A stretch of 64,000 nucleotides of DNA from Nitrospirales bacterium (GTDB lineage Bacteria; Nitrospirota; Nitrospiria; Nitrospirales; UBA8639): NCBI GenBank assembly GCA_022828225.1, contig JAJEJG010000005.1, positions 186,001 through 250,000 of the forward strand. The letters are read 5' to 3'. Shown here piece by piece: positions 17,004-25,143 of the stretch. The position numbers and the translations under genes are program-made. The stretch's first letter is position 1. The number at the start of each line of letters is the position of its first letter. The notes under the pieces were generated by a model. It had not been told where the DNA came from, made no database searches, and saw only the letters and a list, made by a program, of their open reading frames with translations.

Positions 17004-18419
17004 CTAGTACGACCCGATGTGATCGAGAGCCCGTTCAAGGCGCTTGAGGGTCCGATCCTTCCCCAGTAATTCCATCACCTCATAAATGCCCGGGCTGAAG
17101 GTTCTTCCGGTGAGGGCAACGCGCAGAGGTTGGGCGAATTTCCCCATCTTCAACTGCTCTTCCTCGAGAATGGTGTGCACCACGGGTTCGAGCGTCTCTT
17201 TGGAGAAGGGATCGACCGTCTTCACCCGTTCGACGAACTTGTGCAGACCGGGTGCAATGGCGGGGGTGAGAAACTTGCCGGCCGCGGCTTCGTCCATGGC
17301 CACGGGTTCCGTCATGTAGGGCATGGTCCAGTCAGCCATTTCTACCAGTGTTTTGGCACGCTCGCGCAGGTGCGGGATCACCGCCTCAAGGCCGCCCTGC
17401 GGTTGAATCGCTCCGGTACCGTCGTATCCTTGCTTTTCCAGGAACGGCAACAACAACTCCGCGATGTGTCGTGGCTCACCTTGTTTGATGTACTCGGCAT
17501 TGAGCCATTGCAATTTTTCCGGGTTGAATACCGCGGCGGATGATTGCACGTGGTCGAATGAGAATTTTTCAATCATCTCCGGCATCGAAAAAATTTCCTG
17601 ATCGCCGTGTGACCATCCCAGCCTGACCAGATAGTTCACCAGGGCTTGCGGCAAATATCCCATTTCCTCGTAAGCCAGGATCGACGTGGCGCCGTGGCGT
17701 TTGGAAAGCCTGGATTTATCCTCACCCAAAATCATCGGTACGTGGGCAAACTTGGGCACCGGATACTCCAACGCTTCGAACAGGGGCACCTGGCGTGGCG
17801 TGTTGTTGACGTGATCGTCACCGCGAATCACGTGCGTGATGCCCATGAGGGCGTCATCGATCACCACGGACAAATTGTAAGTGGGATAGCCGTTCGACCG
17901 CAGAATGATGAGGTCGTCCAGCACGGCGTTGTCGAACGTGATGGAGCCTTTGATCAGGTCCTCGACAACGGTTTGCCCTTCTTGCGGAGATCGAAATCTG
18001 AGCGCCGCCGGTGCCGTGGGAGCAGTCAAACCGCGTTCACGACACCGGCCGTCGTACTTGAGGGATTCCCCTTTGGCCTGAGCCTCCTTCCGCCGCGCTT
18101 CGAGTTCTTCCGGCGTACACACGCACCAATAGGCTTGCCCCCGGTCGAGCAGTTCCATGGCCTTTTCCCTGTAGAGATCCAGCCGGTCGCTTTGACGATG
18201 CGGACCCTCATCCCAGTCCAGCCCGGCCCAGCGCAGGCCGTTCAGGATCGCGTCGATGGCGGCATCGGTCGATCGATCGCGATCCGTGTCTTCAATCCGC
18301 AAAATGAACGTGCCGCCATGTCGTCGTGCGAACAACCAGTTGAACAAGGCCGTGCGCAGGCCTCCGATGTGGAGATACCCCGTGGGACTCGGTGCAAAAC
18401 GAACTCTCACGTCGCTCAT
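17004..18419 (-). CDS. gltX: Glutamyl-tRNA synthetase
   Basis: 471-residue class I synthetase. RFAPSPTGYLHIGGLRTAL holds the HIGH motif (residues ~7-25). EDTDRDRS follows and LSKRHGAT near 240 is the KMSKS-equivalent. A zinc-binding segment near residues 100-130 has two cysteines (YWCVCTPEE) and a later CRERG. The C-terminal alpha-helical anticodon cage is complete. It is convergent with the TetR gene (14-nt gap). Confidence 0.95.
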   Translation of the reverse strand: MSDVRVRFAPSPTGYLHIGGLRTALFNWLFARRHGGTFILRIEDTDRDRSTDAAIDAILNGLRWAGLDWDEGPHRQSDRLDLYREKAMELLDRGQAYWCVCTPEELEARRKEAQAKGESLKYDGRCRERGLTAPTAPAALRFRSPQEGQTVVEDLIKGSITFDNAVLDDLIILRSNGYPTYNLSVVIDDALMGITHVIRGDDHVNNTPRQVPLFEALEYPVPKFAHVPMILGEDKSRLSKRHGATSILAYEEMGYLPQALVNYLVRLGWSHGDQEIFSMPEMIEKFSFDHVQSSAAVFNPEKLQWLNAEYIKQGEPRHIAELLLPFLEKQGYDGTGAIQPQGGLEAVIPHLRERAKTLVEMADWTMPYMTEPVAMDEAAAGKFLTPAIAPGLHKFVERVKTVDPFSKETLEPVVHTILEEEQLKMGKFAQPLRVALTGRTFSPGIYEVMELLGKDRTLKRLERALDHIGSY

Positions 18420-18444
18420 GCTTCTCTTCCTATCAACGCCATGA

Positions 18445-18762
18445 TCAATGAACCGCCCTTACTTCTAAGCAGATACCTTCTCTTTTTTGCAGCCATTCAA
18501 TAATTTCGAACAGGTTCCTGGCCTGCGGATTCCCTTTGGGACCAAACATGCGCATCAAACTTTTCGGAGACTTGTCCGTCAGAGCACCCAACTCTTCAAA
18601 GCCGACCGTGGCATTGATATAATCACGCAAGATCGTTTTACCGGTATCCATATCACCGGATACCAAACATTGTACCCCTTCTTTTAACAATTCTTCTCTA
18701 AAAACGGGGTCGGTTTGCACTCTTTTTTGTACTGTTTCCTTAAAGTCTCTTGTCAATGCCAT
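18445..18762 (-). CDS. Orphan HigA/HTH addiction-module antidote
   Basis: 105 residues: MALTRDFKETVQKRVQTDPV, LRDYINATVGFEELGAL, PKSLMRMFGPKGNPQARNLF. These are the marks of the antidote family usually partnered with a HigB/RelE toxin. No toxin frame is found on either side: gltX is 25 nt downstream and upstream lie 244 nt without a gene. Compare the intact pair at 34508-35104. It may be a solitary regulator. A TTGCCG-N17-TACCAT promoter-like sequence lies upstream. Confidence 0.75.
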   Translation of the reverse strand: MALTRDFKETVQKRVQTDPVFREELLKEGVQCLVSGDMDTGKTILRDYINATVGFEELGALTDKSPKSLMRMFGPKGNPQARNLFEIIEWLQKREGICLEVRAVH

Positions 18763-18862
18763 TTTTCTTATAAGTGATTGCGAGTACTGGTGTTGGTTGT
18801 AAGTGAGTGGCGGTTGACTTCCCTAAATGGTAACACAAAAGTTCCTTTACGGCAACACTTGC

Positions 18863-18895
18863 CATGAGAGAGATCGCGAAGCATGTTCTCTCATG
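18863..18895. promoter_or_regulatory. 9-bp inverted repeat upstream of the orphan antidote
   Basis: CATGAGAGA (18863-18871) and TCTCTCATG (18887-18895) around 15 nt. It could be an operator or a small hairpin. The region 18763-19006 otherwise shows no gene. Confidence 0.45.
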
Positions 18896-19006
18896 AAAGA
18901 CTGTCGTTGTTGTCCAATTCTGAAAATGTTGTGCGCGATTCAAGCCGGACAGGCAGGGTGAAGGCCCATGGCGGACGCCCGGGCCGGGGGCGGTGAAACC
19001 ACGCAG

Positions 19007-20239
19007 TCAGGGCTCTTCGATAAGCTGATATTTGGCGATCCGGTAGGCGACTTGACGCGGCGTCATGCCCAACAGTCTGGCCGCCTTCGCCTTGACCCAT
19101 CCTGTTTTCTTGAGGGCTTCCCGAAGACGGTCCCGTTCGATTGCATCCAGGCGCGCGGCAAGTGTTGGCCGGGATGCAGGGCCGTTTGAGCTGGTGGCGG
19201 ACTGAGATTGAACGGTTCGCATGTGGTCGAAATACGGCGTGAGCGATTCCGGAATGGTTTCCAAATCGACACGCGAGGCCTCCGCGAGGACGACCAGCCG
19301 TTCAATGCAATTTTGTAATTCACGAATGTTTCCGGGCCAATGGTAGACACTCATCATGTGAACCACGTCCTGGCCCAATTCAATGTGTCGGCTATTGGTG
19401 CGATTGAATTTGTCCAGAAAATGCACAATGAGCAACGGCATGTCGTCGCGCCGGGCACGTAAGGGAGGCAGCGTGAGCGGGACGACGTTGAGCCGGTAAT
19501 ACAGATCTTCCCGAAACTCGCCGGTCTGGACCATGGCTTCGAGATGACGATGCGTCGCGGCAATCACCCGGACGTTCACCGAGAACGTGTCCTCACCTCC
19601 GACTCGCTCGAAGGTTTTGTCCTGCAGGACGCGAAGCAGCTTCACCTGCGTTGACAGGGGAATATCCCCGACCTCATCCAGAAACAGCGTCCCGCCGGCT
19701 GCCTGTTCCAGTCGTCCTTTTCTGGCCTGGTTCGCGCCCGTGAAGGCTCCGCGTTCCTGTCCAAACAGGGTCGTTTCAATCAGGGTTTCCGGAATCGCCG
19801 CGCAATGCACGACCACGAAGGGTTGCCCGGCACGTTCACTCAAACCGTGAATCCTTTGCGCCGCCAATTCCTTGCCCGTCCCGCTTTCGCCGCGGAGCAA
19901 TACCGTCGCCGAAGTGTTCGAGATTCGCTGGATGGCGGCCTCCACCGCTTGCATCGCCGCACTGTTTCCAATAAGCACCGGCCCCCGTTTCTTTCGCCTG
20001 GCGGCAGGGACGACACGCCCGTCGTCCTCTATAGGGGCGCGTGCATCACCGGCTTGCCTGAGGCGTGGCGATGATTCGGCAATCTCGTCAGACCGGCTTG
20101 GAGCCTTTCCCGCCGCGGATTCTTGGTTCAACAAGTCCAGGGCCTGGCCAATCCGGGATTCGGGAGCATCCTCTCGATCCAAAATAGCCCGCAGTCGGGT
20201 TATGAGCTTGACGTCGTCCTTTGAACGTTCTCGTTTCAT
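19007..20239 (-). CDS. Sigma-54-dependent activator (NifA-like, short N-terminus)
   Basis: 410 residues from ATG 20239. The AAA+ core has Walker A GESGTGKE near residue 118, the sigma-54-contact motif GAFTGA near 163, Walker B GGTLFLDE and an arginine-finger FREDLYYRLN. The C-terminal Fis HTH (ALKKTGWVKAKAARLLGMTP...) resembles NifA. The first ~95 residues are low-complexity and lack a recognisable GAF, PAS or receiver domain, so the signal input is unclear. The frame extends to 20458, but that stretch contains a terminator-like hairpin, so 20239 was preferred. Divergent from the cyanate operon, its likely target. Confidence 0.85.
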   Translation of the reverse strand: MKRERSKDDVKLITRLRAILDREDAPESRIGQALDLLNQESAAGKAPSRSDEIAESSPRLRQAGDARAPIEDDGRVVPAARRKKRGPVLIGNSAAMQAVEAAIQRISNTSATVLLRGESGTGKELAAQRIHGLSERAGQPFVVVHCAAIPETLIETTLFGQERGAFTGANQARKGRLEQAAGGTLFLDEVGDIPLSTQVKLLRVLQDKTFERVGGEDTFSVNVRVIAATHRHLEAMVQTGEFREDLYYRLNVVPLTLPPLRARRDDMPLLIVHFLDKFNRTNSRHIELGQDVVHMMSVYHWPGNIRELQNCIERLVVLAEASRVDLETIPESLTPYFDHMRTVQSQSATSSNGPASRPTLAARLDAIERDRLREALKKTGWVKAKAARLLGMTPRQVAYRIAKYQLIEEP

Positions 20240-20400
20240 CGTTCCGTTCACGTCCGCATAAAACAAAAGGCCCCGGTAGGTCCACGTGCAAACTCGTTGC
20301 TCCGTGGCTTCCCGGCGCCCTTGCCTTGGTACACGATCGACTGCCCGAATCAGAACGTTCCCCGTACTCGCAGGATGTACGGCAAGCCTTCTCTTCGGCC

Positions 20401-20437
20401 AAAAAAAACGCCCTTTCCCAACTTTCATTGGGGAAGG
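20401..20437 (-). terminator. Terminator-like hairpin in the leader of the sigma-54 activator
   Basis: Minus-strand stem CCTTCCCCAA / TTGGGAAAGG (one mismatch) around 6 nt, then GCG and eight Ts. It lies 160 nt before the ATG at 20239 with no gene upstream to terminate, so an attenuator or small leader RNA is possible. A smaller hairpin (GAGGAC...GTCCTT) just upstream overlaps its 5' arm. Confidence 0.55.
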
Positions 20438-20473
20438 ACGTTCATTGTCCTCGCGCAATTTGTCTCTGTCAGT

Positions 20474-20495
20474 GCAATGACGACTTTGTCATTGC
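20474..20495. promoter_or_regulatory. Perfect inverted repeat upstream of the activator gene
   Basis: GCAATGAC and GTCATTGC around 6 nt. It lies downstream of a minus-strand TTGACA (20530-20525) near where transcription of the activator leader could start, suggesting an operator. Confidence 0.45.
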
Positions 20496-20545
20496 CGGTT
20501 GTAGTTACCGCACTTTTCTCTTTTTGTCAATGGGGCGCACTGCTT

Positions 20546-20690
20546 CCCCTCGTCGCGCGGGGCCGAAACCCCGCACCCACTTTCCTCTTTCTGTCATTCC
20601 CGCGAACGCGGGAATCCAGCGTCTTTATTCTTTGCGAACATAGGAAAAAACAAAAGACACTGGATCCCGGATCAAGTCCGGGATGACAGC
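20546..20690. repeat. Truncated element A end and family C copies
   Basis: Positions 20547-20580 hold an inverted fragment of the 5' end of element A. Positions about 20594-20690 hold two family C palindromes (cores GGGAATCCAGCGTC and GGATCAAGTCCGGGATGACAG). No gene. Confidence 0.6.
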
Positions 20691-20721
20691 AGGAACAGCG
20701 GGAGAGGGAGTCTCATACGAA

Positions 20722-20776
20722 CCTGACAAAATTGTCGGGTTCGGACAAAGATGTCAGGATCCTGACAAAGATGCGC
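20722..20776. promoter_or_regulatory. Enhancer-type array of TGACA-N4-TGTCA sites
   Basis: Three sites with helical phasing: TGACA-AAAT-TGTCG (20724-20737), GGACA-AAGA-TGTCA (20743-20756) and TGACA-AAGA-TG.. (20763-20776, right arm degenerate). Centres are 19-20 bp apart. They lie about 75-130 bp upstream of a sigma-54 promoter, the place expected for a bEBP binding region. Confidence 0.6.
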
Positions 20777-20845
20777 GGCGCACGATCCGTCTCACTTCAA
20801 CTCCGAACTTCAATAAAATTCAATACTTGGTTAGGAAAAAGAACG

Positions 20846-20861
20846 TGGCATCGTTTTTGCG
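20846..20861 (+). promoter_or_regulatory. Sigma-54 promoter of the cyanate operon
   Basis: TGGCAT-CGTTT-TTGCG with the invariant GG and GC separated by 10 nt. Points to the transporter/cyanase operon whose first ATG is at 21109. It fits the adjacent divergent sigma-54 activator. Confidence 0.7.
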
Positions 20862-21002
20862 TAAACCTATTCATAGAGACACAACGGTATCGGTAGAAGC
20901 CTTGTAATCTGACAGAGCAGTCAAAGTCGTTCTGGCAATGACGCCAGGCCTGAGAGTTTTCGGAACTCTTGGCTTGGCGTTTTTTTTGATGGCCGCAAAG
21001 CT

Positions 21003-21040
21003 TCTACCTCCCCTGGCCCCTCCTTACAAAGGAGGGGAAT
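21003..21040. repeat. Family B palindrome in the cyanate operon leader
   Basis: Copy of the CTCCTTACAAAGGAGGGG palindrome between the sigma-54 promoter and the first gene. Confidence 0.75.
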
Positions 21041-21108
21041 GAAGTGTCGGAAATTGTCAACAAATAACTGAACACAGACAGGAATGACAGAAAAAGGAAG
21101 GAGGAGCC

Positions 21109-22455
21109 ATGGCACACACAGTTCACCATACTGAAAACTCTGGATCCCCGATTAAAAATGTCGGGGATGACAGCAATCGAGAGGAAAACCTCACCTCTGA
21201 AGAGTACCTGTCCAAGACGCTGGAAACGGCAGTGACCAAAGCCGTGTTGCAGGCTATCGGGCCGACGCGACGACAACTGCTGGCCGGCGTCGGCAGCGCG
21301 GCGCTGGTCGGCCTGATCAGCGAGTTTCTTCCTCTTTCCCAATTGCAGGCCCTGGCCGCGGACCCCGTGGGCAAACCGGAAAAGACGGATCTCGCGATCG
21401 GGTTCATTCCCATTACCTGCGCGACGCCGATCATCATGGCCGAGCCCATGGGGTTCTACAGCAAGCACGGCCTGAACGCCAAAGTCAAACGGGCGGCGGG
21501 ATGGGCCATGGTCCGGGATTGGGCGATCAACAAGGACGTGGACGCCGCGCACATGCTCTCGCCCATGCCCCTGGCCATCACCCTGGGCGCGGGCTCGCCG
21601 CAGGTGCCCTTCTATATGCCGGCCGTGGAGAACATCAACGGGCAGGCCATTACCCTGCACAATAAACATCAAGGCGTGAAAACGGCCGCGGACATGAAAG
21701 GGTTCCGCTTTTGCGTGCCCTTTGATTATTCGATGCACAATTACCTGTTGCGCTACTTCCTGGCGGAAGGCGGCGTGCATCCGGACAAGGACGTGCAGAT
21801 CCGCGTGGTGCCGCCCCCGGAAATGGTCGCCAACCTGAAGGCGGGCAACGTGGACGGGTACCTGGCTCCCGATCCCTTCAACCAACGCGCGGTGTACGAA
21901 AACGTCGGTTTTATCTACAAGCTGTCGAAGGACATCTGGGACAAACACCCGTGTTGCGCGTTTGCGATCTCCCAGGAATTCGCAAAGACATATCCCAATA
22001 CGTTCCTCGCGTTGTTCCGGGCGATCGTCGATGCCACCCATTACGCGTCGAACCCGGCCAACCGGAAGGAAATCGCCAAAGCCATTGCCCCGGCGAATTA
22101 CCTGAACCAGCCGAGAATCGTGCTGGAACAAGTGCTGACCGGGACGTTCGCCGACGGGTTGGGCGGAATCAAGAAGGTGCCGAGCCGCATCGATTTCGAT
22201 CCGTATCCCTGGCATTCCATGGCCGTCTGGATCCTGACTCAAATGAGACGCTGGGGCCATTTGAAAGAGGACGTGAATTATCAAAAGGTCGCGGAGCAAG
22301 TCTATCTCGCGGCGGAATGCGACAAGGTGTCCGAAGATCTGGGGTATCCCACGCATACCAAGACCATGACGAAGCACGTCATCATGGGCAAGACGTTCGA
22401 TCCCATGAATCCGGACGCCTACGTGAAGAGTTTTCCGATTCACAGTATGGCGTAG
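21109..22455 (+). CDS. cynA: Cyanate/nitrate-type ABC transporter, substrate-binding protein
   Basis: 448 residues of the NrtA/CmpA/CynA binding-protein family. The twin-arginine signal TRRQLLAGVG begins near residue 58 and is followed by a long hydrophobic stretch to QALAAD, so export by Tat is likely. The domain begins KTDLAIGFIPITCATPI and continues AEPMGFYSKHGLNAKV. GGAGGAG precedes the ATG. First gene of a four-gene operon ending in cyanase, so cyanate is the favoured ligand; nitrate or bicarbonate relatives cannot be excluded. Positions 21138-21174, ahead of the Tat motif, are an in-frame family C repeat (SGSPIKNVGDD). Confidence 0.88.
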   Translation: MAHTVHHTENSGSPIKNVGDDSNREENLTSEEYLSKTLETAVTKAVLQAIGPTRRQLLAGVGSAALVGLISEFLPLSQLQALAADPVGKPEKTDLAIGFIPITCATPIIMAEPMGFYSKHGLNAKVKRAAGWAMVRDWAINKDVDAAHMLSPMPLAITLGAGSPQVPFYMPAVENINGQAITLHNKHQGVKTAADMKGFRFCVPFDYSMHNYLLRYFLAEGGVHPDKDVQIRVVPPPEMVANLKAGNVDGYLAPDPFNQRAVYENVGFIYKLSKDIWDKHPCCAFAISQEFAKTYPNTFLALFRAIVDATHYASNPANRKEIAKAIAPANYLNQPRIVLEQVLTGTFADGLGGIKKVPSRIDFDPYPWHSMAVWILTQMRRWGHLKEDVNYQKVAEQVYLAAECDKVSEDLGYPTHTKTMTKHVIMGKTFDPMNPDAYVKSFPIHSMA

Positions 22456-22572
22456 GGGGGAAGACGCTCTACCTCCCCTCGCCCCTCCTTACAAAGGAGG
22501 GGAAGGGAGGCAAAGGAGAAAGACACTGGATTCCCGATTACGAATGTCGGGAATGACAGGAGGGAGATTGGA
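22456..22572. repeat. Repeats inside the cyanate operon
   Basis: A family B palindrome (22467-22504) and a family C palindrome (about 22523-22560) fill the gap between the binding-protein and permease genes. They could fold in the mRNA and tune the ratio of the two products. Confidence 0.7.
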
Positions 22573-23466
22573 ATGACGATGGGCGGAAAATCGACACAAC
22601 ATCCGTTTTTTATCTCCGTGTTTTTCCTCGGGATTTTCCTGTTCGCGTGGCACGTGGCCACCATCAGTCCTCCGTTCGATCCCACGGGCAAGACGGACGA
22701 GGAATTGATGGTCATGGAGTTCAACGGCGATATCATGCAAACCGACGACGGCCAATACGTGTGGAACCCGGAGAAAGAAAAAGTGAAAGGGGTGCCGGGT
22801 CCGATGACGGTGCTGGAGAAAGCCTGGGTCGAATTGAACGAAGCCTTCGTGATCAAGGGGACCAATGATCACGGGATCGCCTTTTTGGTGGGCTATACGG
22901 TTTCGCGATTTTCCGCAGGGTTCCTGGCGGCTTCGCTGGTGGCCATCCTGGTGGGGATTATTCTGGGATTGAACCGGATGCTGTTTCGCGCGCTGAACCC
23001 GTTCATCCAGATCCTGAAACCCATCTCACCCTTAGCCTGGATGCCCTTGCTCCTGTACACGGTCAAGGACCCGAAATGGACCGCGGTCCTGGTGGTGTTC
23101 ATGGCCGCGGTCTGGCCGACCCTGGCCACCACCGCCTTCGGCGTGAACTCGCTTCGGAAGGAGTATCTGCAGGTGGCCGCGATTCTTCAGTTGTCCTGGT
23201 TCAAACGCCTGTACAAGGTGATTCTGCCCGGAGCCGCGCCGACCATCGTGAACGGTCTCCGCATTTCGTTCGGGAGCGCGCTGGTGGCCGTGGTGCCGGC
23301 GGAAATGTTGTTGGGGGAACTGGGCGTGGGCTACCTGAGTTGGATTGAATGGAACAACCTGGACATTGCCGGAGTCATCTTCGCCATCCTGGTGGTGGGA
23401 ACCGTCGGCGTGATCCTGGATTCGGGGTTCAATAAATTGGCCGGCTTGGTCACCTATCGGGAGTAA
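22573..23466 (+). CDS. cynB: Cyanate/nitrate-type ABC transporter permease
   Basis: 297 residues. A first membrane segment (FFISVFFLGIFLFAWHVA) is followed by an unusual ~80-residue extracytoplasmic stretch. The BPD permease domain then runs from about residue 100 to the end and includes the ABC-contact loop ending GLRISFGSALVAVVP. By family, it forms the transmembrane pore as a homodimer. It begins after the intra-operon repeats and ends 4 nt before the ATPase gene. Family naming as cynB rests on linkage to cyanase. Confidence 0.85.
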   Translation: MTMGGKSTQHPFFISVFFLGIFLFAWHVATISPPFDPTGKTDEELMVMEFNGDIMQTDDGQYVWNPEKEKVKGVPGPMTVLEKAWVELNEAFVIKGTNDHGIAFLVGYTVSRFSAGFLAASLVAILVGIILGLNRMLFRALNPFIQILKPISPLAWMPLLLYTVKDPKWTAVLVVFMAAVWPTLATTAFGVNSLRKEYLQVAAILQLSWFKRLYKVILPGAAPTIVNGLRISFGSALVAVVPAEMLLGELGVGYLSWIEWNNLDIAGVIFAILVVGTVGVILDSGFNKLAGLVTYRE

Positions 23467-23470
23467 CGCC

Positions 23471-24355
23471 ATGTCTTTTCTTGCAATCGATCATATGAAC
23501 AAGTACTTCCCGAGTCATTCGGGGGACGGCACGGTCTGCATCTTCGAAGACGTCACGGTCAAGATCAACAAAGGGGAGTTCGTGACCGTGATCGGCCATT
23601 CGGGGTGCGGGAAAAGCACGCTGCTGAACATCATCGCCGGGTTGGAGACGCCGACTGAAGGCGGCGTCATTCTGAACGGACAGGAAGTGACGGGTCCGGG
23701 ATTGGACCGGATGGTGGTGTTTCAGAGTTTCGCGTTGATGCCGTGGATGACGGTCTTCGAAAACGTCGCCCTGGCCGTCCGTTCGGCCTATCCCGACTGG
23801 AGTTCGCAGGAGATCAAGGCGCACGTGCAGAAATACATCACGCTCGTCGGCCTGCAAGGGGCCGAAACCAAGAAACCCACGGCCCTGTCCGGGGGGATGA
23901 AACAACGGGTCGGACTGGCTCGCGCGTTCTCCATCGAGCCGAAGGTCCTCCTGCTGGACGAACCGTTTGCGCAAATCGACGCGTTGACCAGGGGCGTGAT
24001 CCAGGAGGAATTGGTGCAGATGTGGAATGCCACCCGCAACACGGTCTTCATGGTCACGCACGACGTGGACGAGGCCATCCTGCTCTCCGACCGCATCATG
24101 CTCATGACCAACGGCCCTTCGGCGCGGATCGCGGAGATCGTGGACGTGACCATTCCCCGGCCGCGGTCACGCGAAACGATTATCGAAGACGAACATTATT
24201 ACAAGATTCGCAACCACATCATTCATTTTCTGGTCCGCCACGCCTCGCACGGACACGCGGATGAGAGCGGGGATGACGCGGAACGGTCCGGTCCCGTGGA
24301 GATCAACTTCCGCGATCAGGCGACGACCACGTATGAACCCGCAGTCACACATTAG
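23471..24355 (+). CDS. cynD: Cyanate/nitrate-type ABC transporter ATPase
   Basis: 294-residue ATP-binding subunit. Walker A GHSGCGKST is at 42-50, the Q-loop is near VVFQSFALMPWMT, the signature LSGGMKQRVG lies near 139, Walker B is LLLDEPFAQID, and the switch histidine follows in VTHDVDEA. The C-terminal ~45 residues extend past the domain and contain His/Asp-rich sequence (RHASHGHADESGDDAE). It is separated from the permease by 4 nt and from cyanase by 15 nt. Confidence 0.9.
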   Translation: MSFLAIDHMNKYFPSHSGDGTVCIFEDVTVKINKGEFVTVIGHSGCGKSTLLNIIAGLETPTEGGVILNGQEVTGPGLDRMVVFQSFALMPWMTVFENVALAVRSAYPDWSSQEIKAHVQKYITLVGLQGAETKKPTALSGGMKQRVGLARAFSIEPKVLLLDEPFAQIDALTRGVIQEELVQMWNATRNTVFMVTHDVDEAILLSDRIMLMTNGPSARIAEIVDVTIPRPRSRETIIEDEHYYKIRNHIIHFLVRHASHGHADESGDDAERSGPVEINFRDQATTTYEPAVTH

Positions 24356-24370
24356 AAAGGAGCCGTCATC

Positions 24371-24805
24371 ATGGAAGATACCAAAGCGGCCATCAAGGCC
24401 AAACGTCTGGAGAAGAACATTACGATTGCCGAGGTCGCGTCAGCGGTGGGGAAAAGCCCGACATTCGTGGCCGCCGCCCTGACCGGCAATCACCGCTTGA
24501 CGTCCGAGCAGGCGGCGACCGTCGGCGAACTGTTGGGTCTGGATCAGGAATCCACCGCCAGCCTGAGCCGGTTTCCCGTACGCGAGGACTTTCCGAACAT
24601 GAGCGATCCCTTCAAGTACCGGCTGCTCGAGGTGATCGGCGTGTACGGTGACGCCTTGCGGGAGATGGCCAATGAAATGTTCGGAGACGGCATCATGAGC
24701 GCCATCGATTTTTCACTCGACATGGAAAAGGTCAAGGGAAGCCAGGGAGAAGATCGTTGCAAGATCACCTTGAACGGCAAGTGGCTCGAATATAAGACGT
24801 TCTAG
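24371..24805 (+). CDS. cynS: Cyanase (cyanate hydratase)
   Basis: 144 residues (E. coli CynS is 156). Converts cyanate and bicarbonate to ammonia and CO2. An N-terminal HTH-like domain spans ~10-70. The catalytic core has YRLLEVIGVYGDALR (R84 and E87) and IMSAIDFS (S110), the Arg/Glu/Ser triad of the decameric active site. AAAGGAG precedes the ATG. Last gene of the transporter operon; a CCTGC-CCG-GCAGG hairpin (24821-24833) lies shortly after the stop. Confidence 0.95.
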   Translation: MEDTKAAIKAKRLEKNITIAEVASAVGKSPTFVAAALTGNHRLTSEQAATVGELLGLDQESTASLSRFPVREDFPNMSDPFKYRLLEVIGVYGDALREMANEMFGDGIMSAIDFSLDMEKVKGSQGEDRCKITLNGKWLEYKTF

Positions 24806-25143
24806 CAAGAATGACGCCACCTGCCCGGCAGGCGCCCTCTTTAATTCCTCCTCCTTGTAAAGCGGGGCGCCTGCTTCCCTTTCCCTTCCCCTGTCATTTT
24901 TGCCGCTTTTAGCCAGCATTCGAATCTGTTTTTCCCTGTCATCCCCGACCCCGATCGGGGATCCAGTGTCGTTATCCTGCGAACTCAGGAAAAAGCAAAG
25001 ACACTGGATTCCCGATTAAAAATGTCGGGAATGACGGGAGTGAGAGTCGGGGACAAGCGCCGGGCATGACGGAAGAGAGTTGTCTTTTCCTGGTCCTACA
25101 GAGCATCATGGGGTTTCTTGTCACCTTCAAAGGAGTTGCACTC
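24806..25143. repeat. Intergenic repeat tract
   Basis: 338 bp without a gene. After a short GC hairpin there are two family C palindromes (about 24935-24975 and 24990-25040) and a third, partial one up to 25070. Confidence 0.7.

Noticed and set aside
20240-20458. Longer start of the sigma-54 activator at 20458
   Set aside because: The extra 73 codons include a terminator-like hairpin and no domain-like sequence.
21004-22443. 479-residue minus-strand frame
   Set aside because: Antisense to the transporter binding protein gene, which has a ribosome site, Tat signal and clear family match.
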